Source: AC-32 sp963821495
GTDB lineage: Bacteria; Actinomycetota; Thermoleophilia; Gaiellales; Gaiellaceae
NCBI GenBank assembly: GCA_963821495.1
Contig: CAWGEA010000003.1
Coordinates: 1,364,001-1,428,000 of the forward strand
DNA length: 64,000 nt
Direction: 5' to 3'
A program made the translations under genes and the position numbers. Below, piece after piece: positions 22,850 to 32,735 of this stretch (its first letter is position 1; every line of letters begins with the position of its first letter). Below the pieces are notes generated by a model. It did not search any database, was not told where the DNA came from, and was given only the letters and a program-made list of their open reading frames with translations.

Positions 22850-25777
22850 GTGCCGCTGAGCCTCCTTGCAGGTCCCGCCAACGCGGGGAAGGTCTCGCTC
22901 CTGCTCGAGCGCTACCTGGCCGCGCTCGAATCCGATCCGATCCTGATCGTGCCGAACCGGCCGGACGTCGACCGCGCCGAGCGCGAGCTGCTGACGCGCA
23001 CCGGCGCGCTCGTCGGCGGCTCGATCGGCACCTTCGACGATGTGTTCGAGGACATCGCGCGTGACCCCAAGACGCGTGTGCGTAAGCCGGTGATCACCAC
23101 CGCGCAGCGGACGCTGCTGCTGCGGCGCGTGGTTGCGCGGGCGCGAAACCGCTCGGCGCGCTTCTCCGGCTTCGCCGACTCGCTCGGCTCGACGGTGGCC
23201 GAGCTCGAGTCCGCGCTGCTCGAGCCGGCGGAGCTCGACGGCGAGTTGGCCGAGCTCTACAAGGCCTACCGCGACAAGCTCGACCGGCTCGGCCTCTGGG
23301 ACCGTGAGCTCGAGCGTCGCCACGCCGCCGAGCGCGCGGCCGGCGACCTCGCGGCCTGGGAGCCGCGCCCGGTCTTCGCCTACGGCTTCGAGGATTTGAC
23401 CGGCTCCGAGTGGGCCCTGCTCAAGGCTCTCTCCGCGCGGGCAGAGGTGACCGTCTCGCTGCCGTACGAGCCCGGCCGGGACGCCTTCGCGTCACTCGCT
23501 CGTACGGCCGACGACCTGACCCGCCTCGCCGACGGTCGGATCGAGGAGCTGTCGGCGAGCCCCGACGCGCGCACGCCGGTCCTGGGGCAGCTCGAGCGCT
23601 TCCTCTTCCGCGCGGAGGCGCCCGAGCGCACGCCGGAGCTCGACGGCTCCCTCCGATTCCTCGAAGGCGCAGGGATCCGCGGCACGCTCGAGCTGGTGGC
23701 CGACGAGACCCTCGGCCTTCTGCGCGACGGTACTCCCGCGGAGGAGATCGCGATCGTCTGCCCCTCGCTGGAGCGCTGGCGCGCGCCGCTCGACACCGCC
23801 TTCGCGACGCTCGGCGTCCCCTACTCGCTCGAGGGCCGGGTGCGGCTCGGCCAGACGCCGTTCGGCCAGTCGCTCACCTCGCTGCTTCGCTACGCGTGGC
23901 TGGACGGCGAGCGGCGCGACCTCTTCTCGTTCCTGCGCTCGCCCTACTCCGGCCTGACGCGCGCACACGCGGACTTCCTCGAGGGTCGGCTGCGCGGCCG
24001 CGGCGTAACTGCAGCCGTGCGGGTGGAGGAGGAGGTTGCGAAGCTCCGGGGCCAGCCGCTGCCCCACCTCGACACCGTCCGCGGCGCGGAGGATCCGCTC
24101 TCGGCGGTCCGCGACCTCGCGCGTGCGATGGCGCGCGCGGCCCACGGGCTCGAGACACCCCCGATCCACGAGGCCGCGCGGCTCGACCTGCGCGCGCACG
24201 AGTCGGCGGCGAAGCTCGTGAAGGAGCTCGAGGGCTGGCGCGAGCTCGGCGGAGAGGCGAGCCGCGAGGAAGTGGTCGCGCTGCTCGCCGAGGCCCCCGT
24301 GCGTCTGGGCGGCGCGGGGGAGGCCGGCCGCGTGGCGGTGCTCGACCTGCTGCGCGCGCGCACGCGCCGCTTCGAGGTCGTCTTCGTCGTCGGCCTCGAG
24401 GAGGGACGCCTGCCGCGCCGCTCGCTGGGCTCGCCGTTCCTCGACGAGGAGCGCAAGGCCGAGCTCGAGCGCTCCTCGCGCGCGGGCCGCCTGCTGCGTA
24501 CCGACCCGGTCTCGCGCGACCGCTACCTCTTCTACACCGCCTGTACGCGACCGACCCGACGGCTCTACCTCGTGCGCGAGGCCGCGAGCGACGAGGGCGC
24601 GCCGCGCGAACCCAGCCCGTTCTGGGACGAGGCACGCGCGCTCTTCGCGCCCGACGAGGCCGCGCGCTGGACGCGCCGCCGCCCGCTCGCCGCCTTGACC
24701 TGGCCGCTCGAGACCGCGCCGAGCGACCGCGAGCGCCTGCGCGCCGTCGCGTCCCTCGCCTCCGGAGAGGGCGACGAGGCCTTCTCGCTCGCCCGCGCCA
24801 ACGGCTGGGAGCGCCGCCTCGAGCGCGCGCTCGAGGCGTTCCGGCGGCCGACGCGCCTCACCCATCCGGCCGTGCTGGAGGAGCTGCGCCAGAAGGCGAG
24901 CTTCTCGGTGACCGACCTCGAGCGCTTCGCCGACTGCTCGTCGATGTGGTTCGTCGAGCGGCTCCTGCAGCCGAGGAGCATCGACGCGGAGGTGGACGCT
25001 CGGCTGCGCGGCACGGTCGCGCACCAGGCGCTGTTCACGTTCTTCAAGGGCCTGCCCAAGCGCACGGGTGACGAACGGCCGCGGCCGGAGAACCTGGAGG
25101 AGGCGCTCGGGTTCCTGCGCGAGTGCCTGCACGACGCGCTGCAGGCGCACCTCCGGATCGACGTGCCGGAGCTCGAGCGCCGCGAGCTCGAGCAGAGCCT
25201 CGGGCGTGACCTCGAGAAGCTCGTGCGCCACGAGGCGGAGTCGCCGAGCCCGCTCGTGCCCGACCGCTTCGAGGTCTCGTTCGGCTCCGAGCGCTCGGCG
25301 CCGGAGCTGCAGCGCGGCCTCGACCTGGGCGGCTTCACCGTCTCCGGGAAGATCGACCGCATCGACCGCGACCCGTTCGGGGCGCGCGGCATGGTCGTCG
25401 ACTACAAGTCCGGCCGCAGCGCGCACACGGCGGCCGAGATCGAGCGCGAGCTGCACCTCCAGATCCCGCTCTACATGCTCGTGCTGCGCGACCTCGTCGG
25501 GGTCGAGCCGCTCGGCGGGATCTACCGCGCGCTCGCGGGCGAGGGACAGGCGCGTGGGGTGCTGCGGGCCGAGGCCCGTGAGGACGGCCTGCCCGGCTTC
25601 CAGCGCAACGACTACGTGGACGAGGACGCGTTCTGGGGTGGGATCGAGCGCGCGCAGGAGCACGCGCGCGCGATGGTCGGGCGGATCCGCCAGGGCGACG
25701 TGCGGCACGACCCGAAGCGCGGCTCGTGTCCGCAGTGGTGCGAGCTCTGGCCCGTGTGCCGCGTGAGGCGCTCGTGA
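22850..25777 (+). CDS. AddB-like PD-(D/E)XK nuclease/inactivated helicase subunit
   Basis: A 975-residue protein starting at GTG 22850. The first residues form a P-loop-like element (LLAGPANAGKVSLLLERY) in a UvrD-like fold; the helicase motifs are degenerate, as in AddB. The C-terminal ~270 residues form a RecB-type nuclease: KIDRIDRDPFGARGMVVDYKSGR holds the catalytic Asp and Lys. Cysteines in FADCSSMW and in CPQWCELWPVC at the end fit the iron-sulfur cluster of AddB/AdnB. With the coupled gene downstream it should form a double-strand-end resection complex that prepares DNA for RecA. GTGA overlap with the next start couples the two subunits. Confidence 0.88.
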   Translation: MPLSLLAGPANAGKVSLLLERYLAALESDPILIVPNRPDVDRAERELLTRTGALVGGSIGTFDDVFEDIARDPKTRVRKPVITTAQRTLLLRRVVARARNRSARFSGFADSLGSTVAELESALLEPAELDGELAELYKAYRDKLDRLGLWDRELERRHAAERAAGDLAAWEPRPVFAYGFEDLTGSEWALLKALSARAEVTVSLPYEPGRDAFASLARTADDLTRLADGRIEELSASPDARTPVLGQLERFLFRAEAPERTPELDGSLRFLEGAGIRGTLELVADETLGLLRDGTPAEEIAIVCPSLERWRAPLDTAFATLGVPYSLEGRVRLGQTPFGQSLTSLLRYAWLDGERRDLFSFLRSPYSGLTRAHADFLEGRLRGRGVTAAVRVEEEVAKLRGQPLPHLDTVRGAEDPLSAVRDLARAMARAAHGLETPPIHEAARLDLRAHESAAKLVKELEGWRELGGEASREEVVALLAEAPVRLGGAGEAGRVAVLDLLRARTRRFEVVFVVGLEEGRLPRRSLGSPFLDEERKAELERSSRAGRLLRTDPVSRDRYLFYTACTRPTRRLYLVREAASDEGAPREPSPFWDEARALFAPDEAARWTRRRPLAALTWPLETAPSDRERLRAVASLASGEGDEAFSLARANGWERRLERALEAFRRPTRLTHPAVLEELRQKASFSVTDLERFADCSSMWFVERLLQPRSIDAEVDARLRGTVAHQALFTFFKGLPKRTGDERPRPENLEEALGFLRECLHDALQAHLRIDVPELERRELEQSLGRDLEKLVRHEAESPSPLVPDRFEVSFGSERSAPELQRGLDLGGFTVSGKIDRIDRDPFGARGMVVDYKSGRSAHTAAEIERELHLQIPLYMLVLRDLVGVEPLGGIYRALAGEGQARGVLRAEAREDGLPGFQRNDYVDEDAFWGGIERAQEHARAMVGRIRQGDVRHDPKRGSCPQWCELWPVCRVRRS

Positions 25778-28700
25778 ACACTGTCGAGGCGCCCAACGTC
25801 GAGCAGCAGCGCGCGATCGAGGAGCGCGGTGTCGTCTTCGTCTCGGCCGGCGCGGGCACCGGCAAGACGACCGTCATCGTCGAGCGTTTCTGCAAGGCGG
25901 TCTGCGAGCGCGGGCTCGACGTCGACTCGCTGCTCGTAATCACCTACACCGAGCGTGCGGCCGGCGAGCTGCGCGGTCGGATCCGCAAGCGCCTGCACGA
26001 GCTCGGCCGGCACGACCTGGAGCGGCAGCTCGACGCCGCCTGGATCTCGACCATCCACGGCTTCTGCCACCGGCTGCTGAAGGCGCACCCGTTCGCGGCC
26101 GGGATCGACCCGCGCTTCCGCGTCCTCGACGACAGCCAGGGGCGCGTGCTGCGCGGCGAGGCCTTCCGCTCGGCGCTCGAGGAGTTCTGCGCCGACGACG
26201 AGGCGCGGCTACGGCTGCTCGCCTCGTACGGCGGGCGGCGGCTGCGGCGGATGCTGACCGGCGTGCACGAGACGCTGCGCTCGTCCGGGCTCGAACTGCG
26301 GATCGACCCGCGCGAGGAGCCGCAGCTCGAGGAGCGGCTGGAGGAGCTGCGCGCCTGCGCGTCCGCGACCGGCGACGAGCGTGCGATCCGCTTCCTCGAC
26401 GTCCCACACTCGCCCGAGGAGCTGCTGGATCTCTCCGACCTCGCCTCGCCGGAGCTCGACGAGCCTCGGCGCGCGGTCGAGGTCGCCGCGCTCGAGGCCC
26501 TCGCCGCGCGCGACCGCGAGCAGCTGCAGGAGCTCCTGCTCGCCTACGACGTCGCCTACCGCGAGGCCAAGGACCGCGAGTCGGCGCTCGACTTCGAGGA
26601 CCTGCAGCTGCTGGCCCGCGAGCTGCTGCGCGACCACGCCGAGATCCGCGAGCGCGAGAGCTGGCGCTTCCGCTCGATCATGGTCGACGAGTTCCAGGAC
26701 ACGAACCGGCTGCAGTGCGAGCTCGTCGACCTGCTCGCGCACGATGACGCCGAGATCTTCTTCGTCGGCGACGAGTTCCAGTCGATCTACCGTTTCCGGC
26801 ACGCCGACGTCGAGGTCTTCCGCGAGCGGCGCGACCAGGTCGGCGGCGTGCTCGCGCTGACGCAGAACTACCGTTCGCGACCCGAGGTTCTGGAGGTGAT
26901 CAACCACCTGTTCGCGGCGGACTTCGGCGAGAGCTTCCAGCCGCTCGTGGCGGCCGGGCGGTTCGCCGATCCCGCCTTCGGGCCGGCGGTCGAGTTGCTC
27001 GTGACCGACAAGGAGAGTTACGCCGAGACGGGCGTCCACTGGCGCAAGGCCGAGGCCGAGCACATCGCACGGCGCGTCCGCGAGCTAGTCGACTCGGGGG
27101 ACGCGGTGCCGGGCGAGATCGTGGTCCTCTTCGCCGCCGGTACCGACGCGCGGATCTACGAGGAGGAGCTCCGCGCGCTCGGCCTGCCGACCTTTCGCGC
27201 GACCGGCCGCGACTACTACCACCAGCAGCAGGTGGTCGACCTGCTCGCGTACCTGCGTCTGCTGCACAACCGCTACGACGACGAGGCGCTCCTGTCGGTG
27301 CTCGCCTCGCCGTTCGTCGGCGTCTCGAACGACGCGCTCGTGCTGCTGCGCCGCGCGGCGCCGAAGCGGCCGCTGTTCGCCGGGCTGGAGAAGGGTCTCC
27401 CGGAGGGGCTGTCGCAGCGCGATACCAGGCTCTTCCAGGCGTTCAAGCAGCGCTACGACCGGCTCGCGGCGCAGGCGTCGTCGCTCTCGCTCGAGCGGCT
27501 CTGCGAGCAGATCATGGCCGAGCACGACTACGACCTCGCGGTGCTCGCGCAGTGGGACGGCCGGCGACGCTACGCGAACCTGCGCAAGCTCGCGCGGCTG
27601 GCCCGCTCGTACGAGGAGCTGCGGGGGCCGGACGTCCAGGGCTTCGTGCGCTTCGTCGCCGAGCAGGACGCGGTCGGCGCGTCGGAGCTCGAGGCCGTCG
27701 CGGAGGAGGAGGGCACGGACGTCATCCGCCTGCTCACGATCCACTCCGCGAAGGGGCTCGAGTTCAAGGTGGTCGTCGTGGCGGACGCCGGCCGCGACCG
27801 CGCCCGGCCGGACGCCGACGAGATCCTCTGCCTCCCGGACGGGCGGCTCGGCTTCCGTGTCGCCGACCCGGAGACCGGCAAGCGGCTGACGACGGCCGAG
27901 TACGAGGCCGTGAAGGACGCCGAGCAAGCGGCGGAGGAGGCAGAGCGGCGGCGCCTCTACTACGTCGCGATGACACGCGCGATCGACCGGCTGATCGTCT
28001 CGGGGGCCGTCGGCGAGCGCGGTCCGGACGAGCGGACGCCGATCGGCTGGGTGCTCGACCGGCTCGAGGTGGACGAGCTCGGCGCGGCCGAGGCGATTGC
28101 GGAGATCGAGCGCGGCGGCGCACGCGTGCTCGTGCGGCTCGACCGGTACGCGCCCGAGCCGGAGGTCGTGCCCGCCGCGCCCGCGACGCTCGAGCAGCTC
28201 GAGCTGTTCGAGGTGGCCGAGAACGGCGTGGCGGCGGCCGAGGCGCCGGAGCTTGCGCCGCTGACCGAGGTACCGGCGCCACCGCTGCATCGCGTGCGTC
28301 GCCTCTCCTACAGCGCTCTCTCGCTCTTCGAGCGCTGCTCGTACCGCTACTTCGCCGAGCGCGTGATCGGCTTGCGGCCGGCCGACGCGGGAGGGTCGGT
28401 TCCCGGCAACACGGGCCTGGCGGCGACCGAGATCGGCGACGCGGTGCACGCGCTGCTCGAGCACGTCGACCTGCGCGCGCCCGCGGTGCCCGACGACCTC
28501 GAGGAGCGTGTCCGCGCCCGTTACCCGGCTGCGACCGGCGAGGAGGTCGAGCGCATCAGCGGTTTCGTCGCCTCGTACTGCTCGTCGCAGCTGGCCGCCC
28601 GCATCGCCTCGCTCGAAGGGGCGACCGCCGAGTTGCCGTTCGCGTTCGAGCACGACGGCGTCCTGCTGCACGGACGCATCGACGTGCTCGCGCGCGATCC

Positions 28701-29052
28701 TGGAGGCCGTACGGCCCTGGTGCTCGACTACAAGACGAACTCGCTTGCCGAGGGCGAGCCCGAGGAGATCGTGGCAAAGGACTACCTGCTCCAGCAGCTC
28801 GTCTACGCGCTGGCGTGCTTCCGCGCAGGCGCGGACGAGGTCGAGGTCGTCTACCACTTCCTCGAGCGTTCCGACGCGGTGGTAACGAGCCGCTACGAGC
28901 GCGGGAACGTGGCGGCGCTGGAGGCCGAGCTCTCGGCGGCGATCGCGAAGATCCAGGCGAACGAGTTCCGTCCGACTCCGGACGAGTTCATCTGCGCCGA
29001 CTGCCCGGCGCTCGACCTGGTCTGCGCCGGGCCGAGACTCCGCAGCACCTGA
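25774..29052 (+). CDS. AddA-like UvrD-family helicase/nuclease subunit
   Basis: A 1,092-residue superfamily 1A helicase with a C-terminal nuclease. Walker A is FVSAGAGTGKTTVIVERF, near residue 25. ISTIHGFCHRLLK, SIMVDEFQDTNRLQ, GDEFQSIYRFRHADVEVF, LTQNYRSRPEVL, LLTIHSAKGLEFKVVVV and YYVAMTRAIDRLIVS are the further helicase motifs. The nuclease is RIDVLARDPGGRTALVLDYKT (catalytic D and K), and cysteines CSYRYF and CADCPALDLVC flank it, as in Fe-S nucleases. It is the motor partner of the preceding subunit (AddAB/AdnAB type). The start is GTG 25774, inside the preceding stop. Confidence 0.92.
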   Translation: MNTVEAPNVEQQRAIEERGVVFVSAGAGTGKTTVIVERFCKAVCERGLDVDSLLVITYTERAAGELRGRIRKRLHELGRHDLERQLDAAWISTIHGFCHRLLKAHPFAAGIDPRFRVLDDSQGRVLRGEAFRSALEEFCADDEARLRLLASYGGRRLRRMLTGVHETLRSSGLELRIDPREEPQLEERLEELRACASATGDERAIRFLDVPHSPEELLDLSDLASPELDEPRRAVEVAALEALAARDREQLQELLLAYDVAYREAKDRESALDFEDLQLLARELLRDHAEIRERESWRFRSIMVDEFQDTNRLQCELVDLLAHDDAEIFFVGDEFQSIYRFRHADVEVFRERRDQVGGVLALTQNYRSRPEVLEVINHLFAADFGESFQPLVAAGRFADPAFGPAVELLVTDKESYAETGVHWRKAEAEHIARRVRELVDSGDAVPGEIVVLFAAGTDARIYEEELRALGLPTFRATGRDYYHQQQVVDLLAYLRLLHNRYDDEALLSVLASPFVGVSNDALVLLRRAAPKRPLFAGLEKGLPEGLSQRDTRLFQAFKQRYDRLAAQASSLSLERLCEQIMAEHDYDLAVLAQWDGRRRYANLRKLARLARSYEELRGPDVQGFVRFVAEQDAVGASELEAVAEEEGTDVIRLLTIHSAKGLEFKVVVVADAGRDRARPDADEILCLPDGRLGFRVADPETGKRLTTAEYEAVKDAEQAAEEAERRRLYYVAMTRAIDRLIVSGAVGERGPDERTPIGWVLDRLEVDELGAAEAIAEIERGGARVLVRLDRYAPEPEVVPAAPATLEQLELFEVAENGVAAAEAPELAPLTEVPAPPLHRVRRLSYSALSLFERCSYRYFAERVIGLRPADAGGSVPGNTGLAATEIGDAVHALLEHVDLRAPAVPDDLEERVRARYPAATGEEVERISGFVASYCSSQLAARIASLEGATAELPFAFEHDGVLLHGRIDVLARDPGGRTALVLDYKTNSLAEGEPEEIVAKDYLLQQLVYALACFRAGADEVEVVYHFLERSDAVVTSRYERGNVAALEAELSAAIAKIQANEFRPTPDEFICADCPALDLVCAGPRLRST

Positions 29053-29753
29053 TGGCCCGCAGCTACGTGCGCGAGGCGCGACGCCGGGTCGGGCCGAAGC
29101 GCAACCGGATCGTCCCGATCATCGAGCGGCTGCTCGATGAGCACCCGGACGCGACGATCGCGCTCCGCTTCCGCAACGACCTCGAGCTGCTCGTCTCGGT
29201 GATGCTCTCGGCGCAGACGACGGATGTGAACGTCAACCGCGTCACGACGCGGCTGTTCGAGAAGTACCGCCGGCCGGAGGACTACCTGGCCGTGCCTCGC
29301 GAGGAGCTCGAGGACGATATCCGCGCGACGGGCTTCTTCCGCCAGAAGACGAAAGCGTTGCGCGGGACGATGGCGATGCTGCTCGAGGACTTCGACGGCC
29401 GCGTGCCCGCGCGCATGGACGAGCTGCTGCGGCTCCCGGGCGTCGCGCGCAAGACCGCGAACGTGGTCGTGGCCGAGCGCGGCGAGGCCGAGGGGATCGT
29501 CGTGGACACGCACGTGCGCCGGCTCTCGCAGCGGCTCGGGCTGACGCGACAGGAGGACCCGGTGAAGATCGAGCGCGACCTGATGAAGCTCGTGCCGCGG
29601 GGCTTCTGGAACGCGTTCCCGCACCTGCTGATCTGGCACGGCCGCCGCGTGTGCAGCGCGCGCCGCCCTCGCTGTGAGGAGTGCGTGCTCAACGACCTCT
29701 GTCCGGCAAGTCGCGTCGAAGCTGCCACAGTCTCGTCACACACGCGCGCGTAG
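29052..29753 (+). CDS. nth: endonuclease III
   Basis: A 233-residue base-excision repair enzyme. The helix-hairpin-helix LPGVARKTANVV (about 128-139) includes the catalytic Lys. IVVDTHVRRLSQRLG holds the catalytic Asp (~150). The C-terminal Cys-x6-Cys-x2-Cys-x5-Cys set (CSARRPRCEECVLNDLC) binds a 4Fe-4S cluster. It removes oxidised pyrimidines and cleaves the abasic site. ATG 29052 overlaps the helicase stop by one base (TGATG), so it belongs to the addBA-like repair operon. The tail after the cluster is slightly longer than usual. Confidence 0.95.
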   Translation: MARSYVREARRRVGPKRNRIVPIIERLLDEHPDATIALRFRNDLELLVSVMLSAQTTDVNVNRVTTRLFEKYRRPEDYLAVPREELEDDIRATGFFRQKTKALRGTMAMLLEDFDGRVPARMDELLRLPGVARKTANVVVAERGEAEGIVVDTHVRRLSQRLGLTRQEDPVKIERDLMKLVPRGFWNAFPHLLIWHGRRVCSARRPRCEECVLNDLCPASRVEAATVSSHTRA

Positions 29754-29762
29754 CCTCGGAGC

Positions 29763-30050
29763 GTGCGCGGCGTCGACCTCGCGATCTACGCGGATGCGCT
29801 CGGCGGCGAGGCCGCGAGCCTCGCGGCGCGGGCCGAGCGGGCGCGCTCGCGCCTGCGACAGGCAGCGATCGAGAAGCGTGCACGGCAGGAGCTGACCCCG
29901 GTCGCGGTCGAGCGGCTGGAGGCCGCCGGCGTGCTCGGCGCCGTGGACGAGACGGAGGCGCGGCGAGAGCTGCGCGAGCTCGAGGCCGTGCTCGACGCCG
30001 TCGAGGAGCTGCAGTCCTGGTTGGAAGCGGAACTGGCTAGCGCGGAGTAA
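29763..30050 (+). CDS. small helical protein
   Basis: A 95-residue protein beginning at GTG 29763, nine bases after nth. It is predicted all-helical with heptad patterns (AARAERARSRLRQAAIEKRARQEL and RRELRELEAVLDAVEELQSW), hence a probable coiled coil. There are no cysteines or membrane segments. The 3' end overlaps the convergent PAS-protein gene by 14 bases. No known function; probable operon partner of nth. Confidence 0.55.
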   Translation: MRGVDLAIYADALGGEAASLAARAERARSRLRQAAIEKRARQELTPVAVERLEAAGVLGAVDETEARRELRELEAVLDAVEELQSWLEAELASAE

Positions 30051-30480
30051 GGCCGACGAGCAGGCCGCCGTCCTCGTCGTAGGCGGGGAAGAAGTCCCCG
30101 GTCACCCGCTTCACGTTGCCGGCTCGCGAGCGCAGCTCGAGCTGCTGGCCCATCCGCCGAACGCCCCACTCGAGCGCGACCTTGGCCGGACTGTCGCCCT
30201 CGAAGCCGGTCAGCCCGAGCGCCTCGACCACGTCGCGGCCCATCAGGTCCTGCTCGCGATAGCCGGAGAGCTCGAACACGTCGCGGCCGGCCGCGATCAC
30301 ACGTGCCTCCGCGTCGCAGACGACGAAGCCCGTGTTCGGCGCGGGGTAGTAGTCCTCGAGCAGCTCGAACAGGAACCCGAACCCGCAGCGGTGACACGAG
30401 ACCGCCTGCTGCGTCAGGCCCTCGCGCCGGTCGTGGTCGATCGAGCGGTCCTTGCAGTTCGGGCAGATGAAGTACGGCAC
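30037..30480 (-). CDS. PAS-domain protein with N-terminal zinc ribbon
   Basis: About 147 residues from GTG 30480 (VPYFICPNC). Two cysteine pairs (CPNC and CHRCG) form a zinc ribbon. It is followed by a PAS-like sensor domain: NTGFVVCDAEARVIAAGRDVFELSGYREQDLMGRDVVEALGL and a GNVKRVTGDFFPAYDEDGGLLVGL end. There is no output domain, so it probably modulates a partner protein. The frame is open to 30522, but the upstream residues look non-coding. Confidence 0.72.
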   Translation of the reverse strand: MPYFICPNCKDRSIDHDRREGLTQQAVSCHRCGFGFLFELLEDYYPAPNTGFVVCDAEARVIAAGRDVFELSGYREQDLMGRDVVEALGLTGFEGDSPAKVALEWGVRRMGQQLELRSRAGNVKRVTGDFFPAYDEDGGLLVGLTPR

Positions 30481-30493
30481 GCGGCGATCGTAG

Positions 30494-31492
30494 CTAGGTG
30501 CTGCGCCGACGCCGCCCGGCAAGGCTGCGCGGATCGAGGCTCCGCAGCGGCGGCAGCTTCGGCCGCCCGAGGGGTGGCCCGCCGATCCAGCCGAGCCAGC
30601 GGTAGAAGAGCAGCTGCGCCGCGGTCGTGAGCAGGATCCAGCCCCAGCTCCACCAGTAGCCGTAGCCCCAGCGCAGCTCGGGGATGTGGCGGAAGTTCTG
30701 GCCGTAGAGGCCGACGATGAAGGTCGGCACGAGCAGCACCGAGGCGATCACGGTCAGCCGCTTCGTGACCTCGTTCTGGTCGTTGGCGATCTTGGCCTGG
30801 TGGTAGTCCCGCGCGCTCGAGAGCAGGTCGCGCGAGAGGTCGAGGCCGTCCATCGCGCGCAGCAGCTTGTCGTAGGCGTCGGCGAAGTCGAGCTCGATCT
30901 CGCGCGGCAGCAGCTCGCTCCCTTCGCCGATGTCGAGTCGCCGGTCGACGACGCGGCGGATCGCGTCGCGCGTCGGCGCCACCGTCCGCCGCACGTGCAG
31001 CAGGTCGTGCCTGAGCGTGGAGATCCGCCGGCGAATCTGTTCCGCCGTCCACACGTCGATGCCGTCCTCGAGCTCGTCGATCTCGTCGTTGAGGGCGTCC
31101 ACGAGGTCGAGGAAGTACTCCGCGATCAGGTCGACGAGCCGGTAGACCATCAGGCCTGGCCTGGACTCCTGCTCGTTGCGGACCGAGTCCTGCGCCGGAG
31201 TCGGGTCGAACGGGTCCCCACGCTCGGGCGTCTTCCGCACGGTTAGGAGCTGCTCGCGGGTCGCGACGAGGTCGATCTCCTGGTAGTAGACGCGGTCCTC
31301 CTCGCGCACGCAGATCGGGACGAGGAAGACGCCGAAGACGTAGTGGTCGTGGCCCTCGAGGCGCGGGCGCGGCTCGTCGTCGTGTCGCGCGCTCTGCAGC
31401 AGGAGGGCGAGCGCGCGTTCGTGGACGTCGCGCCCGAGCGCCTTGCGCAGGTTCTCCTCGCTCGGGTCGAGCAGGTCGATCCACTCGGCCAT
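30494..31492 (-). CDS. corA: CorA-like divalent cation transporter with a GQN signature
   Basis: A 332-residue 2-TM-GxN family channel. A long cytoplasmic alpha/beta and helical funnel precedes two C-terminal helices (VLLVPTFIVGLYGQNF and WSWGWILLTTAAQLLFYRW). The pore signature, normally YGMNF, is YGQNF here at about residue 262. The regulatory helices (EIDELEDGIDVWTAEQIRRR) are typical. It would move Mg2+, Co2+ or another divalent ion. The C-terminal tail is rich in Pro and Arg. It begins at ATG 31492 and lies 13 bases upstream of the PAS gene on the same strand. Confidence 0.88.
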   Translation of the reverse strand: MAEWIDLLDPSEENLRKALGRDVHERALALLLQSARHDDEPRPRLEGHDHYVFGVFLVPICVREEDRVYYQEIDLVATREQLLTVRKTPERGDPFDPTPAQDSVRNEQESRPGLMVYRLVDLIAEYFLDLVDALNDEIDELEDGIDVWTAEQIRRRISTLRHDLLHVRRTVAPTRDAIRRVVDRRLDIGEGSELLPREIELDFADAYDKLLRAMDGLDLSRDLLSSARDYHQAKIANDQNEVTKRLTVIASVLLVPTFIVGLYGQNFRHIPELRWGYGYWWSWGWILLTTAAQLLFYRWLGWIGGPPLGRPKLPPLRSLDPRSLAGRRRRST

Positions 31493-31525
31493 CCCGGCCG
31501 AGACTAGCCCGGGCCTCGGCCGACG

Positions 31526-32497
31526 CTACCCGGTGCGCTCGGCGGTGAGCGCGGTGGCGGCGTGGCCCTCGCGGGCCGCGAGCCAGCGCTCGGCGTCGAG
31601 AGCGGCCATCGCGCCGGTGCCGGCGGCGGTGATCGCCTGGCGATAGGTGTGGTCGACGACATCCCCCGCGGCGAAGACGCCTTCGACGTTGGTCTCGGTC
31701 GAGCCCGGCCTGGTGACGAGGTACCCGGCCTCGTCGTGGTCGAGCTGCTCGAGGAAGAGCTTCGTGCTCGGGTCGTGGCCGATCGCGACGAACAGGCCCT
31801 GCGCAGGGATCTCCCGCGTCTCGCCGGTCTCGAGGTCGCGGATCCGGACGGCGCTCGTCTGCCCGCCCTCGCCGATCACCTCCTCGACCGCGGCCGGGGT
31901 CACGAACTCGATCTTCTCGTTCGCGCGGGCGCGGTCGATCATGATCTGCGAGGCGCGGAACTCGTTGCGCCGGTGCACGAGGCTCACCTTGGTGGCGAAC
32001 TTGGTCAGGAAGATCGCCTCCTCCATCGCCGAGTCGCCGCCGCCCACGACCACGACCTCCTTCTCGCGGAAGAAGGCTGCGTCGCAGACCGCGCAGTACG
32101 AGACGCCGCGGCCCTGGAGCAGGCGCTCCGACTCGAGCCCGAGCTGGCGCGCGGTCGCCCCGGTCGCCACGATCACGGTCTCCGCCGCGAGCTCCTGCTC
32201 GCCGACCCAGACGCGGAGCGGGCGCTCGCTGAAATCGACCTTCGTGACGTCGTCGGTGAGGAACTCCGCGCCGAAGCGCTCTGCTTGACGGCGGAAGTCC
32301 TGCATCATCGCCGGGCCCATGATCCCGTCGGGATAGCCCGGGTAGTTCTCGACGTCGCTCGTGATCATCAGCTGGCCGCCCCACGCGAAGCCCTCGATGA
32401 CCAGCGGCTCGAGGTTGGCGCGCGCGGCGTACAGCGCCGCCGTGTAGCCGGCGGGCCCGCCTCCGATGATGATCAGCTCTCTTGTCTCCCCGTTCAT
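31526..32497 (-). CDS. trxB: thioredoxin reductase
   Basis: A 323-residue low-molecular-weight thioredoxin reductase. The FAD-binding GGGPAGYTAALYAARA is at residues 11-27, the redox-active CAVC at about 135-138, the NADPH motif GGGDSAMEEA, and the second FAD motif GVFAAGDVVD. It reduces thioredoxin using NADPH. GGAGG sits seven bases before the ATG. No thioredoxin gene lies beside it, which is unusual but not rare. The 238 bases between it and the LamG gene upstream hold no gene that I can support. Confidence 0.95.
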   Translation of the reverse strand: MNGETRELIIIGGGPAGYTAALYAARANLEPLVIEGFAWGGQLMITSDVENYPGYPDGIMGPAMMQDFRRQAERFGAEFLTDDVTKVDFSERPLRVWVGEQELAAETVIVATGATARQLGLESERLLQGRGVSYCAVCDAAFFREKEVVVVGGGDSAMEEAIFLTKFATKVSLVHRRNEFRASQIMIDRARANEKIEFVTPAAVEEVIGEGGQTSAVRIRDLETGETREIPAQGLFVAIGHDPSTKLFLEQLDHDEAGYLVTRPGSTETNVEGVFAAGDVVDHTYRQAITAAGTGAMAALDAERWLAAREGHAATALTAERTG

Positions 32498-32735
32498 TTC
32501 TGCCTCCGGAGTATTAAACGCTCTGGGTCGGCCGAACCTTCCTCAAACCCCTCGTCTTCAATCCCGTCGCCCTCAGAGGGACGTGCAAGCGAAGCCTGCA
32601 CGGCCCGAAGGTCCACTAGCGTCTGGACGCCCCGTCTCCCCGAGGCCTCGAAGAGCTCCGCGGCCGGGCGCGTCCCGTGGCCGATCGTGAAGACCTGTAC
32701 ACGCGCAGGTTACGACCGCGTGACGGCCGCGGTCG

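Noticed and set aside
23492..25708. Long antisense frame across the AddB-like gene
   Set aside because: The plus strand has clear nuclease motifs and coupling to the next gene; the antisense product is low-complexity Arg/Leu/Glu sequence. The same applies to 27085-28857 across the helicase gene.
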